Shown: positions 19,821 through 29,405 of the stretch, in pieces
Layout: each line of letters begins with the position of its first letter
How positions within the stretch are numbered: position 1 is the stretch's first letter
Assembly (NCBI GenBank): GCA_004535795.1
Contig: SPIA01000003.1
Coordinates: 1-64,000 of the forward strand
Direction: 5' to 3'
Length of the DNA: 64,000 nt
From: Gammaproteobacteria bacterium LSUCC0057
GTDB taxonomy: Bacteria > Pseudomonadota > Gammaproteobacteria > Pseudomonadales > Porticoccaceae
Made by a program: the position numbers and the translations under genes
Notes under the pieces: model-generated
Told to the model about the DNA's origin: nothing
What the model saw: only the letters and a program-made list of their open reading frames with translations
Databases searched by the model: none

Positions 19821-21941
19821 ATGATAGAACCAATGAATGTGCTGCGCAGGTGCGGCTTTTATGGCCCGCTGCTGGCCGCCCTTGCGCTGGCAGCCGAGGC
19901 CGGCGCCGAGCCCGTCAATGCCGACCACCAGAGTGCGCCACTGCTGACCGAAATGGACCTTGGCGAAGAGATTCCGACCATTAAATCGGTCAGTTTTGTC
20001 ACCCAGGCGCGCGCCCAAGCGCCCGCCTCGGTGACCATTCTCGACCGCCGTTTTATCGAGTCGGCGCCAGCTAGCTCGTTGATCGACCTGTTCCGGTTAG
20101 TGCCCGGCTTTCAGAGTTATTTTGTCAACGCCGGTGAGCCGCGCGTCAACTACCACGCGCTGCCCGACAGTTACCCGCGGCGCATGGAGGTCAAAGTCGA
20201 TGGCCGCTCAGTCTACGAGTCGATTTTTACCACGGTGATCTGGGCCAGTCTGGGGCTGCAGCTGCAAGATATCGACCGCATTGAAATCATCCGCGGTAGC
20301 AATGCCCCAATGGAGGGCAGCAACGCCTTTATCGGCTCGGTCAATATTGTCACCCGCTCGCCGCTCAACAGTGGTGGTACCCGGGTGACGCTGAGCCGCG
20401 GCACCGACGCGATTGGCGCCGTCTCGGCTAGCCAGACCGGCCAGCTGGGGCGCTGGAGCTACCGCGCCGCCGCTAACTACCAGCGCCAAGACGGCTTTGA
20501 CGACGCGCCGGGCACCGCCATGGATGACTCCGCGGAAGGGCACAACCTTAACTGGCGCGGCATCTGGACGCCGAATATGCACAATACCCTCGATATTCAC
20601 GTCGGTTTTTCTGAAGACCGGGTCGGCGTCGGCGGCGATGAGGATTTTGCCACCCACCGCTACCGGGGACAGTTCCAGAAACTGCAGTGGAGCCACTACA
20701 CCGCCAGCGGCGACGAAGTGACCGCGCTGTTCTACCACAACCGCTTGCAGACCACTGCCGATGAGTCGCAGCGGCTGTTCTCTAGCTTGCTGCTGGCAGA
20801 AGGGGTGCCAGAGGCCTATCTGCCAGTTATTTTGGCCGACTACCCAGACCGCCTGTTGACGGTCGGTTTTAACGACACACAGGCCGACCGCTGGGAGCTC
20901 GAGTTACAGCGCAGTTTCCGCTGGGGAGCGCAGTGGCGCGGTGTAACCGGTGCCGCTTGGCGCCTGGACAGCGCCAAGAGTGAGCTATTGTTTGACCGCA
21001 GCGATACGCTGCGGCGTGAAACGCAGCGCCTGTTTGGCAGCGTGGAGTGGCAGCCGCAGAGTGATCTCACGCTCAACAGCGCGGCCACTGTCGAGCACGC
21101 CAGTGGCCGCGGCAACTACCGCTCGCTGCGCCTGGGGGGCAATTATCAACCCAACCCACAGTCGGTGTGGCGACTCAGCGCCAGCCAAGGTGAGCGCATG
21201 GGCAGCCTGCTGGAGACCGACCAGTTTGTCGCGCTGCGCTACGACGACGACATTATTCTCGATGCCACCATTATCGCCGGCGACGAGCTCGAAACTGAAA
21301 AACTCTCCGCCTACGAGATCGGTTACAACCACGCCTGGATCGACCGCCGACTCAACTTTGACGGCCGTTGGTTCTACGAGAAGTATCAAGACATGATCAG
21401 CTCGCGGCGAGAATTTTTTACTGACGAGCAGCGCCAGCCCGCGGTAATTTTTGCCGGTGTCGACGATCAGCGCCGCCGAGTCGGCGTGCGCCGCAACGCC
21501 ACCAACATTTTAATGAAGGGCTACGAGTTAGAGCTCAGCTACCGCCCCAACCCGCGCTGGTTAGTCAATGTCAGCTGGGCCGATTTTGATGTCTCCGGTT
21601 ACGCGCACAAATACCAGTGGCCGGATGACTATTTTGCTCTGCAGTACTACCGGGTGCCGCGCGCTAGCCGCAGCGCGCTGGTCAGCTATAGCGCCGAGCA
21701 GGGTTGGCAGCTGTCGGCCTCACTTTACTATCAGGGCCGCGCTAAATGGCAAGACGGCAATGACACCGAGCCCTATCTGCGCGCCGATGTCGAGTTGAGC
21801 CAGCGCTGGCAGCTGCCGGGCGGGCGCGAATTAAAGTTGGCACTGTTGGCGCAAAACTTGGGTGAGAACTACACGGAGTTCTATACTACCAACCAGTTCG
21901 GCAGCCGCTATATTGTCTCGTTACAGTGGTTTTCGTTATGA
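19821..21941 (+). CDS. TonB-dependent outer-membrane receptor (second of tandem pair)
   Basis: A 706-residue receptor with a signal peptide (LLAALALAAEAGA), then EMDLGEEIPTIKSVSFVTQ, which matches the equivalent stretch of the first receptor. The plug has APASVTILDRRFIESAPA, DLFRLVPGFQSYF, RRMEVKVDGRSVYES, DIDRIEIIRGSNAPMEGSNA and IGSVNIVTRSP. The barrel ends with SRYIVSLQWFSL, with the penultimate aromatic typical of outer-membrane proteins. It is probably a diverged duplicate of its neighbour. The ligand is not deducible. Confidence 0.91.
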   Translation: MIEPMNVLRRCGFYGPLLAALALAAEAGAEPVNADHQSAPLLTEMDLGEEIPTIKSVSFVTQARAQAPASVTILDRRFIESAPASSLIDLFRLVPGFQSYFVNAGEPRVNYHALPDSYPRRMEVKVDGRSVYESIFTTVIWASLGLQLQDIDRIEIIRGSNAPMEGSNAFIGSVNIVTRSPLNSGGTRVTLSRGTDAIGAVSASQTGQLGRWSYRAAANYQRQDGFDDAPGTAMDDSAEGHNLNWRGIWTPNMHNTLDIHVGFSEDRVGVGGDEDFATHRYRGQFQKLQWSHYTASGDEVTALFYHNRLQTTADESQRLFSSLLLAEGVPEAYLPVILADYPDRLLTVGFNDTQADRWELELQRSFRWGAQWRGVTGAAWRLDSAKSELLFDRSDTLRRETQRLFGSVEWQPQSDLTLNSAATVEHASGRGNYRSLRLGGNYQPNPQSVWRLSASQGERMGSLLETDQFVALRYDDDIILDATIIAGDELETEKLSAYEIGYNHAWIDRRLNFDGRWFYEKYQDMISSRREFFTDEQRQPAVIFAGVDDQRRRVGVRRNATNILMKGYELELSYRPNPRWLVNVSWADFDVSGYAHKYQWPDDYFALQYYRVPRASRSALVSYSAEQGWQLSASLYYQGRAKWQDGNDTEPYLRADVELSQRWQLPGGRELKLALLAQNLGENYTEFYTTNQFGSRYIVSLQWFSL

Positions 21942-21992
21942 TGAGGGCGCTAGAGCCCGTTTAGGAAGGCAGTAATATGGTCAGGATGACCA

Positions 21993-23105
21993 GTGGAGTC
22001 GACAGTGGCAACTGAGGTGTGGCATAACAGCATTGTGCGTGCCCGGCATCTCACTGTTGCCGGCCTCAGTATTGGCGCAACCTGCAAGGCGCTGATAGCC
22101 ACCCTGCTGTGCTCTGCGGTGCTGCTCTCCCTCTGCAGCGCTGCTGCCGCCTCTGATCGCGGCGCCGATCTCGCCGCCACTCCCCCCCAGCGGGTGCTGT
22201 TTGTGGCGAGCAAAGATACCAGTATCTACCGCCAAATCGTCACCGCCGGGCAGAGTGTGGTGGCTGGTGAAAACAGCGCAGTGGTATTAGCCGACCAAAC
22301 TACCGAGAGCGCACTGCGCACCGAGCTCGCTCGGTTTGCTCCGGCGCTGGTGGTAACTGTCGGCACCGCCGCAGCACAGCTGGCCTACCCGGTGGTATTC
22401 GCCGCGGATAGCCCTGCTGCCAAGCCACCGCTGCTGCTGTCGACACTGCTGACGCGCAGCGCCTATCAGGTATTCGCCGAGCGCTATGTCGCCACCGCCA
22501 ATCGCTCCGATGCCGTGGTCGTGGTGCAGTTTCTCGACCAGCCGTTGCAGCGCCAGTTGCATTTAGCCGCGCTTGTCATGCCCGAGGCCGAGCGCATCGG
22601 CTTGATGGTCGGCCCCTCCACCGCTCTGGGCGAGGAGCAGATCAGTCGCTTGGCCGCCGAGTTGGGCAAGCCGATTGCCCCGGTCTACCTGTCTGCGACC
22701 GATAACCCCATTCGAGTGCTGGAGCCGGCGCTGGCCGCCAGCGAGGTATTCGTGCCGCTCGCCGACAGCCGGCAGTTTAATCTGGCGACATCGCGCTGGA
22801 TCCTACAGCTCAGTTACCGCTACCGGCGTCCAGTGGTTGGTTATAGCGCCTCCTATGCTGACGCCGGTGCGGTCGCGGCGGTCTACACCAGCGCCGAAGA
22901 TGTCGCCGCACAGCTGGCGGCGACCCTGTCGCAATGGCAGCGCGAAGGGCTGCCAGAGCAGAGTGCCCAGCGCCCGCCTCAGCAGTTTTCTATCAGCCTC
23001 AACCACGCCGCGGCAGCGGCACTGGATATTCCACTCGCCGATCAGTCGTACTACCGGCGCGAATTGGAAAAAAGTGACTCGGGGGCAGCCTATGAATTGG
23101 ATTGA
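21993..23105 (+). CDS. Exported ABC-type substrate-binding protein without transporter partners
   Basis: About 370 residues from GTG at 21993 (start uncertain) with a hydrophobic export signal (LIATLLCSAVLLSLCSAAAA). The mature part (VLFVASKDTSIYRQIV, then VVTVGTAAAQLA, later RIGLMVGPSTALGEEQI and RPVVGYSASYADAGAVAAVYTS) follows the two-lobe fold of the ABC_sub_bind family (PF04392). No permease or ATPase is nearby. It overlaps the hybrid kinase gene by 14 bp, so it is more likely a periplasmic ligand sensor for that kinase than part of an importer. The ligand is unknown. Confidence 0.82.
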   Translation: MESTVATEVWHNSIVRARHLTVAGLSIGATCKALIATLLCSAVLLSLCSAAAASDRGADLAATPPQRVLFVASKDTSIYRQIVTAGQSVVAGENSAVVLADQTTESALRTELARFAPALVVTVGTAAAQLAYPVVFAADSPAAKPPLLLSTLLTRSAYQVFAERYVATANRSDAVVVVQFLDQPLQRQLHLAALVMPEAERIGLMVGPSTALGEEQISRLAAELGKPIAPVYLSATDNPIRVLEPALAASEVFVPLADSRQFNLATSRWILQLSYRYRRPVVGYSASYADAGAVAAVYTSAEDVAAQLAATLSQWQREGLPEQSAQRPPQQFSISLNHAAAAALDIPLADQSYYRRELEKSDSGAAYELD

Positions 23106-25296
23106 CCGCTTGCTGCCGTCGCTGCAGCAGCGGCTGATGGTGGCGCTGCTGCTGCCACTGCTGGTGCTGTGTACCTTGCTGGCCGGCTATATGGCCTCAG
23201 TGCGCCACAACGACCTCACCGAGCGGCTGCTGGAGGTGGCCGACACCACCAGCCGCTATCTCTCCGACAGCGCTGGTTTTGCGCTGTTTGCCGGTGACCG
23301 CGAGCAGCTAAAATTACTCGCCAACAGCGTGTTGAGCGCACCTGAGATCACCGCGGTCACCTTTGTCGACACCCAGTTTCAGCCGCTGGTGAGCATTGGC
23401 CAGTCGGCGGCGACAGGTGTCGAGCAGTTCGCCGAGCAGCCAGCTGCGGTGGCACAACTGCACGGCCCAGTGTGGTTTATCCACCGGCCGGTGGTGGCAG
23501 TGCAGGTGATGGCCGACGACTTTGATGAACAAGGGGTGGCCAGCGCCGTGCTCGGTTCGGTGCTGGTCGAGCTGGACAACGGCTGGCTGCTCAAGCACCA
23601 GGCCGAGAGCCTTATCAATATTGTCTTGGTGGCGGCGCTGGTGTTGTTGGCGGCAGCGGTGGTGGCTGTGCAGATCAGCCGTGGTATCTCGGTGCCGCTG
23701 CGGCGGCTGACCCGCTCGGTAGAGCAGATTGACGCCGGTAATACCCAAGTCGACATCTATTTGCAGGGGCCGCGCGAGCTGGCGCTGCTGGCCGAGGTGT
23801 TGAGCCGGCAGCTGGCAAAAACCCGCGACTACAGCGCCCGGCTGGAGCGCGACGTCGAAAAGGCCACCGCACAGCTGTTGACTGCGATGAACGACCTGGA
23901 AGAGGCGATGGAGGCAAAGGATCAGTTTATGGCCAAAATGAGCCATGAGCTGCGCACACCATTGACCGCTGTGATCGGTTTTACCGCGGCACTGGCCGAT
24001 GAGGCCGAGCGCAGCAAACGCGAAGAGTACCAGCGTATTATTGCCAGCTCTTCGCAGTTGCTGCTGAAAACCATTGACGATGTGTTGGAGTTCGCGCGTT
24101 CCAACTCGGGTGAGCTCAAGCTCGACGAAGCCGAGATGAATCTGCGCGACACCCTCGCCGATGTGCTGGCTATTCACCGTCAGCGCGCCGAGCAACAGGG
24201 CATTGTGCTGACGCTACAGATCGCCGACGAGCTGCCACAGCGGCTGTGGGGTGATGCGGTGCGCATTGCCCAGGTGTTCAATAATCTGATTGGCAACGCC
24301 ATCAAGTTTACCGAGCGGGGGGCGGTCGAGGTCGAAGTAGCGGTCGCTGGCGCGCTGGCCAACGGCCGGTTGCAACTGCAGTGCTGCGTCAAAGACACCG
24401 GTAAGGGTATTGCCGCGGCGCGCGTGCGCTACCTGTTTAACCCCTTCGCCCAAGAGGATGACTCGATCAGTCGGCAGTTTGGCGGCAGTGGTCTAGGTCT
24501 GGCTATCAGCCGTTCACTGGTGGAATTAATGCAGGGCGAGATCGCTATAGAGAGTCGTGAAGGGGTGGGTACCGCCGTCAAATTTACGCTCTGTTTGGCC
24601 GCTCAGAGTGAGCTGCCGCCGACTGCGCGGGTCGAGCTGAGCAGTCAGAGCTTGGTCGGTAAACTGATATTGATCGCCGAGGACCACCCCTACAACCAGA
24701 CATTGTTGCAGCGTATGTTGGCGCGCTGTGGTGCCCAGACTGTGGTAGTGGATAACGGTGCGCGGGTCTTGGAGGCGCTCAACGACCACGCTGTCGATCT
24801 GATGTTAATGGATATCCACATGCCGGTAATGGATGGCGTGCAGACTGCGCAGGCGATAGCCAAGCTCGACGACGCGCCGCCGATTGTCGGTCTGACTGCC
24901 GATGTCAGCAGTAGCGAGCATCGGGCGATGTTGGCTGCCGGTGCTGTCAAAGTGTTGGTAAAGCCGATCGATGAACAACTGCTGTTGGCCACGCTGACCG
25001 AGCTGCTCGGCCGGCCGGCGCCGCCATCGTCTGGCGACGGCTTGCTCTCTTCCGGCGAGGTGCCGCAAGAGCTGCTGGAGACGCTGCGGGGCACGCTAGA
25101 GCTGCTGGGCGATGCCCACCAGTGCGGTGATACCGCCCGCGTGCGCGGGGCGCTGCACGATCTGACGGGACTTGCCGGACTGTATGGCATGAGTGAGCTG
25201 CGCCAACAGGTATTGGCGCTGCGCGCGGCGCTGCCATCACTCAGCTCGCAACAAGTCGCTGAGCGCATTGCCAAGATGCTGACCCTGCTCGACTAG
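23092..25296 (+). CDS. Hybrid sensor histidine kinase with receiver and HPt-like tail
   Basis: A 734-residue inner-membrane kinase starting at ATG 23092 inside the end of the binding-protein gene. Order: TM1 (about 15-37), periplasmic domain (38-175, with a CHASE8-like pattern such as GDREQLKLLANSVLSAPEI), TM2 (about 182-205), HAMP and coiled coil, HisKA (KMSHELRTPLTAVIGF, H285), and HATPase with N box (NNLIGNAIKF), DTGKGI and GGSGLGLAIS. A receiver follows (LMLMDIHMPVMDG, D574), then a C-terminal helical region with H689 in ALHDLTGLAGLYG, an HPt-like site with Thr where Lys is usual. It likely feeds phosphate to the LuxR-type regulator at 16739. Confidence 0.93.
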   Translation: MNWIDRLLPSLQQRLMVALLLPLLVLCTLLAGYMASVRHNDLTERLLEVADTTSRYLSDSAGFALFAGDREQLKLLANSVLSAPEITAVTFVDTQFQPLVSIGQSAATGVEQFAEQPAAVAQLHGPVWFIHRPVVAVQVMADDFDEQGVASAVLGSVLVELDNGWLLKHQAESLINIVLVAALVLLAAAVVAVQISRGISVPLRRLTRSVEQIDAGNTQVDIYLQGPRELALLAEVLSRQLAKTRDYSARLERDVEKATAQLLTAMNDLEEAMEAKDQFMAKMSHELRTPLTAVIGFTAALADEAERSKREEYQRIIASSSQLLLKTIDDVLEFARSNSGELKLDEAEMNLRDTLADVLAIHRQRAEQQGIVLTLQIADELPQRLWGDAVRIAQVFNNLIGNAIKFTERGAVEVEVAVAGALANGRLQLQCCVKDTGKGIAAARVRYLFNPFAQEDDSISRQFGGSGLGLAISRSLVELMQGEIAIESREGVGTAVKFTLCLAAQSELPPTARVELSSQSLVGKLILIAEDHPYNQTLLQRMLARCGAQTVVVDNGARVLEALNDHAVDLMLMDIHMPVMDGVQTAQAIAKLDDAPPIVGLTADVSSSEHRAMLAAGAVKVLVKPIDEQLLLATLTELLGRPAPPSSGDGLLSSGEVPQELLETLRGTLELLGDAHQCGDTARVRGALHDLTGLAGLYGMSELRQQVLALRAALPSLSSQQVAERIAKMLTLLD

Positions 25297-25443
25297 CGGG
25301 CAGGCTCTGCCACCGCGCAGGGCGACGATGCAGTGTTTGCCGCCCCGACCTGTTACACTGCCGGTGTAACGTTGAGTCAGCCGCTGCTGCAGTAGCAGTG
25401 TGCCAAGGTATTTTCTGGGCGCCAGCCCATCACTAGGTTATTC

Positions 25444-27876
25444 ATGTCAAAGTCTACTCCCAAGCGCACCACCGGTGTGCCAAAGCAAGATCCCCACGCC
25501 GCGCGCGAAGCCGCTAAATACGCCAACCCGGTGCCCAGTCGCGAGTATCTGCTAGAGCTGCTGCGCAGCAGCAACGGCCCGCTCGATGCAGACGAAATCT
25601 GCGCGCTGTTAAAGCTCAGCGGTGGCGATCAGGTCGATGCCATCCATCGCCGCTTGCGCGCCATGGAGCGCGACGGTCAGGTGGCGCGCAACCGCCGCGG
25701 CGGCTACGGTACCCTCGAGGAGCTCAGCTTGGTCAAGGGCCGGGTCATTGGTCACCCCGAAGGGTTTGGGTTTGTCACGTCGCCAGAGCGCCGAGGCGAC
25801 GACATTTATCTCTCCAGCCGTCAGATGAAAGGAGTCTTTGACGGCGACACGGTGCTGGTGCGCATTTCTGGGCAAGACCGCCGCGGCCGTGCCGAGGGAG
25901 TCATCGTCGATGTCGTCGAGCGCGGTATGCAGCAGATCGTTGGGCGTTTTTTCGCCGAGGGCGGAATCTTTTTTGTGCGCCCAGACAACCCGCGTATTGC
26001 CCAAGACATCATGATCGCACCGGCGGCGATCGGTGCCGCCGAGCCGGGCCAAATTGTGGTGGCCCAGATCATTGTGCCGCCCTCGCGCCAACAGCTGCCG
26101 ACTGGGGCCATCGTCGAGGTGCTTGGCAAACCGCTAGATCCCGGTATAGAAATTGAGATCGCCATTCGCAATTTTCAAATTCCCCACCAGTGGAGTGCCG
26201 AGATCGAGGCGCAGACGGCGGCGATTGCCGACACCGTCGCCGAGGCTGATAAACTCGAGCGGGTCGACCTGCGCCAGCTGCCGCTGGTGACCATTGATGG
26301 CGAAGATGCCCGCGACTTTGACGACGCAGTCTACTGCGAGCCGAAAAAGCGTGGCGGCTGGCGGCTGATTGTCGCCATTGCCGATGTCTCGCACTATGTG
26401 CTGCCCAACTCGCCGCTCGACGTCGAGGCCCACCGCCGCGGCAACTCGGTCTACTTCCCCAACCACGTAGTGCCGATGCTGCCGGAAAAGCTCTCCAACG
26501 GTCTCTGCTCGCTCAATCCGCACCAAGATCGCCTCTGTATGGTCTGCGAAATGCAGATCGCCAGCGACGGTGAGATCGCCAAGTTTCAATTCTATGAAGG
26601 GGTGATGCACAGCCACGCCCGGCTCACCTACACGCAAGTGGCTCGGGTGATTGCCGAGCGCTATGCCGATGCTGACAGCGACGATCAAGCCACCAGTGGC
26701 CGCCATCAGTTCGCTGCGGTAGTGCCGCAGTTGGACGCGCTGCACGATCTTTACCAAGTGCTGCACGCGCGGCGCAACGACCGCGGGGCCATCGACTTTG
26801 ACAGTCAAGAGACGCGTATCTTGTTCGATGCGCAGCGCAAGATCTCGCAGATTATTCCCGTCGCCCGCACCGATGCCCACCGGCTGATCGAAGAGTGTAT
26901 GTTGGCCGCCAATGTTTGCGCCGCTGAGTTTTTGAGTAAATCAAAACTGCCGGCACTCTATCGCGTGCATTTGGGTCCCAGCGAGGAAAAGCTGGTCGCC
27001 CTGCGCGAGTTTCTCGGCGAATTGGGGTTGGCGCTCAGTGGTGGCGACGACCCGCAACCGGAGGATTATCAGCGACTGCTCAAGCAGGTGGCGGCGCGCG
27101 CCGACGCCGCGGTGATCCAGACCGTACTGTTGCGCTCGATGCGCCAAGCGATGTACCAGCGTGACAACGATGGACACTTTGGTCTGGCCTTCGATGCCTA
27201 CACCCACTTTACATCGCCCATTCGCCGTTACGCCGATCTGATGGTGCATCGCGCCATTCGCGGTCTGCTGCGCAGCAAACGGCGAGTCGCCCACCTGCTG
27301 CGGCTGAGTAACAAAAAGTATGTCGATCTGGCGGTCAGCTACCCCTACGGTGACGCTCAAGTAGACCAGATTGGCGAGCACATTTCAGTGACCGAACGGC
27401 GCGCCGACGAGGCCACCCGCGATGTCTCCAACTGGCTCAAATGTGAGTATCTGGTCGACCACGTCGGCGATGAGTTCGATGGAGTGGTCAGTGCGGTCAC
27501 CGGCTTTGGTCTGTTTGTGATGCTCGACGGGCTCTATGTCGAGGGGCTGATCCACGTCACCGGGCTGCCCAAAGACTACTATTACCACGAACAGGCTCAG
27601 CACCGCATGGTCGGTGAGCGCAGCGGCCGAGTGTTCCGACTCGGCGACACGCTGCGGGTGAAGGTGGTGCGGGTCGATCTCGACGAGCGCAAGATCGACT
27701 TCGAGCTGGTCGACGCTGCGCCGGCGCCGAGCAAAGCGGCCGGTAAAAAGCGCGCTGCGCCACCGCGACCAAACAGCGCGGCTGTAAAAAAATCGACCAA
27801 ACCGCGCCGATCACGGCGCTCGGGTGGCAAAGCGCCGGGCGCCGAAGGCAAACGCGCGCCGCGGCGCAAAAAATAG
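25444..27876 (+). CDS. rnr: Ribonuclease R
   Basis: An 810-residue 3'-5' exoribonuclease that degrades structured RNA. An N-terminal winged-helix region precedes cold-shock domains (VKGRVIGHPEGFGFVTS). The RNB catalytic domain has TIDGEDARDFDDAVY with the metal-binding Asp cluster, and HRRGNSVYFPNHVVPMLPE and FTSPIRRYADLMVHRAI. A C-terminal S1 domain (FDGVVSAVTGFGLFVMLDGL) and a Lys/Arg-rich tail of about 50 residues follow, as is usual for RNase R. It stands alone, convergent with the DUF484 gene. Confidence 0.97.
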   Translation: MSKSTPKRTTGVPKQDPHAAREAAKYANPVPSREYLLELLRSSNGPLDADEICALLKLSGGDQVDAIHRRLRAMERDGQVARNRRGGYGTLEELSLVKGRVIGHPEGFGFVTSPERRGDDIYLSSRQMKGVFDGDTVLVRISGQDRRGRAEGVIVDVVERGMQQIVGRFFAEGGIFFVRPDNPRIAQDIMIAPAAIGAAEPGQIVVAQIIVPPSRQQLPTGAIVEVLGKPLDPGIEIEIAIRNFQIPHQWSAEIEAQTAAIADTVAEADKLERVDLRQLPLVTIDGEDARDFDDAVYCEPKKRGGWRLIVAIADVSHYVLPNSPLDVEAHRRGNSVYFPNHVVPMLPEKLSNGLCSLNPHQDRLCMVCEMQIASDGEIAKFQFYEGVMHSHARLTYTQVARVIAERYADADSDDQATSGRHQFAAVVPQLDALHDLYQVLHARRNDRGAIDFDSQETRILFDAQRKISQIIPVARTDAHRLIEECMLAANVCAAEFLSKSKLPALYRVHLGPSEEKLVALREFLGELGLALSGGDDPQPEDYQRLLKQVAARADAAVIQTVLLRSMRQAMYQRDNDGHFGLAFDAYTHFTSPIRRYADLMVHRAIRGLLRSKRRVAHLLRLSNKKYVDLAVSYPYGDAQVDQIGEHISVTERRADEATRDVSNWLKCEYLVDHVGDEFDGVVSAVTGFGLFVMLDGLYVEGLIHVTGLPKDYYYHEQAQHRMVGERSGRVFRLGDTLRVKVVRVDLDERKIDFELVDAAPAPSKAAGKKRAAPPRPNSAAVKKSTKPRRSRRSGGKAPGAEGKRAPRRKK

Positions 27877-27888
27877 CGTAACCGCCGC

Positions 27889-28578
27889 TCAGCCGGGCTC
27901 GCGTAAAGCCGGTAACAGCTGCTCGAGCATGTCGCCGATATGAGCGATGAACAGCGTGCCCATGTCGCTCTGGTAGTAATTGATGTCGCTGTTGCCAACC
28001 GCCAAGATTGCCAGAGGCTGCTGTTTGCCAATTGCCAGCACTGCGGCTGAGCCAACCTGCTCACCGGCCGGGCCAAACAGCAACCCCATCTCGTCGGCGC
28101 GCAACGGGCCGACCACTGCCGCGCCGGAATCTACCGCGCGGGCGACTTGGCCATGTAACTTGTCACGGCTGAGGTGGCGCGCCAAGGTGCCCTGGGCGCT
28201 GAGTTCGTCTTGCAGCAAGATCAGGCTGTAAAACTCCAGGCGAAAGTCCATGCCAAGGCTGTCGTAGAGCGACTCGATCAGCTCAGGGACAGAGCGCGCA
28301 GCGAGCATTGCCAGCGTCAGCCGACGCGTTTTAGTAAACAGCCGGTCGTTCTCGCCGGCGATAGTCATCAGCTCATTGAGAGAGCCGCGCATCTCTTGGT
28401 TGCGCTCGCGCAGCACCCCCACCTGACGCTCGACTAATGACACCGCACCACCGGAGCGGTGCGGCAGCGTCAACCGCTCCAGCAGGTCGGCGTTGTCGGT
28501 AAAAAAATCGGGGTGATCAACTAAGTATTGGCGCACCGCGTCCAGGGTCGGTGCGTCGCTGTGGTTGGCATCGGTCAC
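27889..28578 (-). CDS. DUF484 family protein
   Basis: A 229-residue cytoplasmic protein of the DUF484 family, with a GAF-like fold. It starts with [23 protein letters not shown] and [23 protein letters not shown], the standard family opening. Its ATG overlaps the dapF stop by 4 bp. DUF484 follows dapF, often before xerC, in many gammaproteobacteria; here no xerC follows. The function is unknown. Confidence 0.93.
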   Translation of the reverse strand: MTDANHSDAPTLDAVRQYLVDHPDFFTDNADLLERLTLPHRSGGAVSLVERQVGVLRERNQEMRGSLNELMTIAGENDRLFTKTRRLTLAMLAARSVPELIESLYDSLGMDFRLEFYSLILLQDELSAQGTLARHLSRDKLHGQVARAVDSGAAVVGPLRADEMGLLFGPAGEQVGSAAVLAIGKQQPLAILAVGNSDINYYQSDMGTLFIAHIGDMLEQLLPALREPG

Positions 28579-29402
28579 AGGCGTATTCTCCCTTGATAGA
28601 CATTGACGGCAGGCCCGGTCATGGCCAGTGGCTCTCCGGCGCCGCGCCAGTGGATGGTCAGTTCGCCGCGGTGCAGCCGCACTTTTACCGACTCATCGAG
28701 CAACCTCCAGCGGATACCGGCGGCAACCGCGGCGCAGGCACCCGAACCGCACGCGTCGGTTTCGCCGACGCCGCGCTCATAAACTCGCAAGGCAATTTCA
28801 CCGCGGTTGATTATCTGCATAAAACCGGCGTTGACCCGCTCGGGAAAACGTTCATGCCCTTCGATCTGTGGGCCCAACTCCGCAACCGGCGCGGTGGCGA
28901 TGTCGTCGACCAACATCACCGCATGGGGATTGCCCATAGAGAGTACGGCGATCTCGACGTTGCGCCCGGCCAGCGCTAGCTGGTAGCGCTCAGCGGCGTC
29001 AGCGGTGAACGGCAGGCTTTGCGGTGCAAAGTCCGGCTCGCCCATGTCCACCGTAACTAGGCCCGACTTTTCCAGTGTCAGCTGCAGCACACGGTTGACG
29101 GTGCGCACCCGTATCTGCCGTTTGCCGGTCAGTTGGCGGTCGTGTACATAGCGAGCAAAACAGCGTGCACCGTTGCCGCACTGCTGCACTTCACTGCCAT
29201 CGGCGTTGAAAATACGGTAGTTAAAGTCGATGTCGGGCTCGGTCGGCGGCTCGATCACCAGCACCTGATCACAGCCGACGCCGAGTTTGCGGTCGGCCAG
29301 CTGAGCGATCAGCGCAGTGGAGAGCCGCACATGTTGGGTGAGGGTGTCGAACACCACAAAGTCGTTGCCAAGGCCATGCATCTTGTTGAAACGCAGCAAC
29401 AT
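28575..29402 (-). CDS. dapF: Diaminopimelate epimerase
   Basis: DapF interconverts LL- and meso-diaminopimelate for lysine and peptidoglycan synthesis. The 275 residues begin with the family [15 protein letters not shown]. The two catalytic cysteines are in [14 protein letters not shown] and [12 protein letters not shown], and [10 protein letters not shown] and [12 protein letters not shown] are also conserved. It lies 3 bp after lysA, in the lptM-lysA-dapF-DUF484 operon. Confidence 0.98.
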   Translation of the reverse strand: MLLRFNKMHGLGNDFVVFDTLTQHVRLSTALIAQLADRKLGVGCDQVLVIEPPTEPDIDFNYRIFNADGSEVQQCGNGARCFARYVHDRQLTGKRQIRVRTVNRVLQLTLEKSGLVTVDMGEPDFAPQSLPFTADAAERYQLALAGRNVEIAVLSMGNPHAVMLVDDIATAPVAELGPQIEGHERFPERVNAGFMQIINRGEIALRVYERGVGETDACGSGACAAVAAGIRWRLLDESVKVRLHRGELTIHWRGAGEPLAMTGPAVNVYQGRIRL

Positions 29403-29405
29403 CGG

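Noticed and set aside
22675-23091. Upstream in-frame extension of the hybrid kinase into the binding-protein gene
   Set aside because: The extension is the out-of-frame reading of the binding protein. The kinase membrane N-terminus begins at ATG 23092.
23314-24195. Open frame of 293 codons on the minus strand inside the hybrid kinase gene
   Set aside because: His/Gln-rich shadow of a conserved kinase; no ribosome site or recognisable domain.
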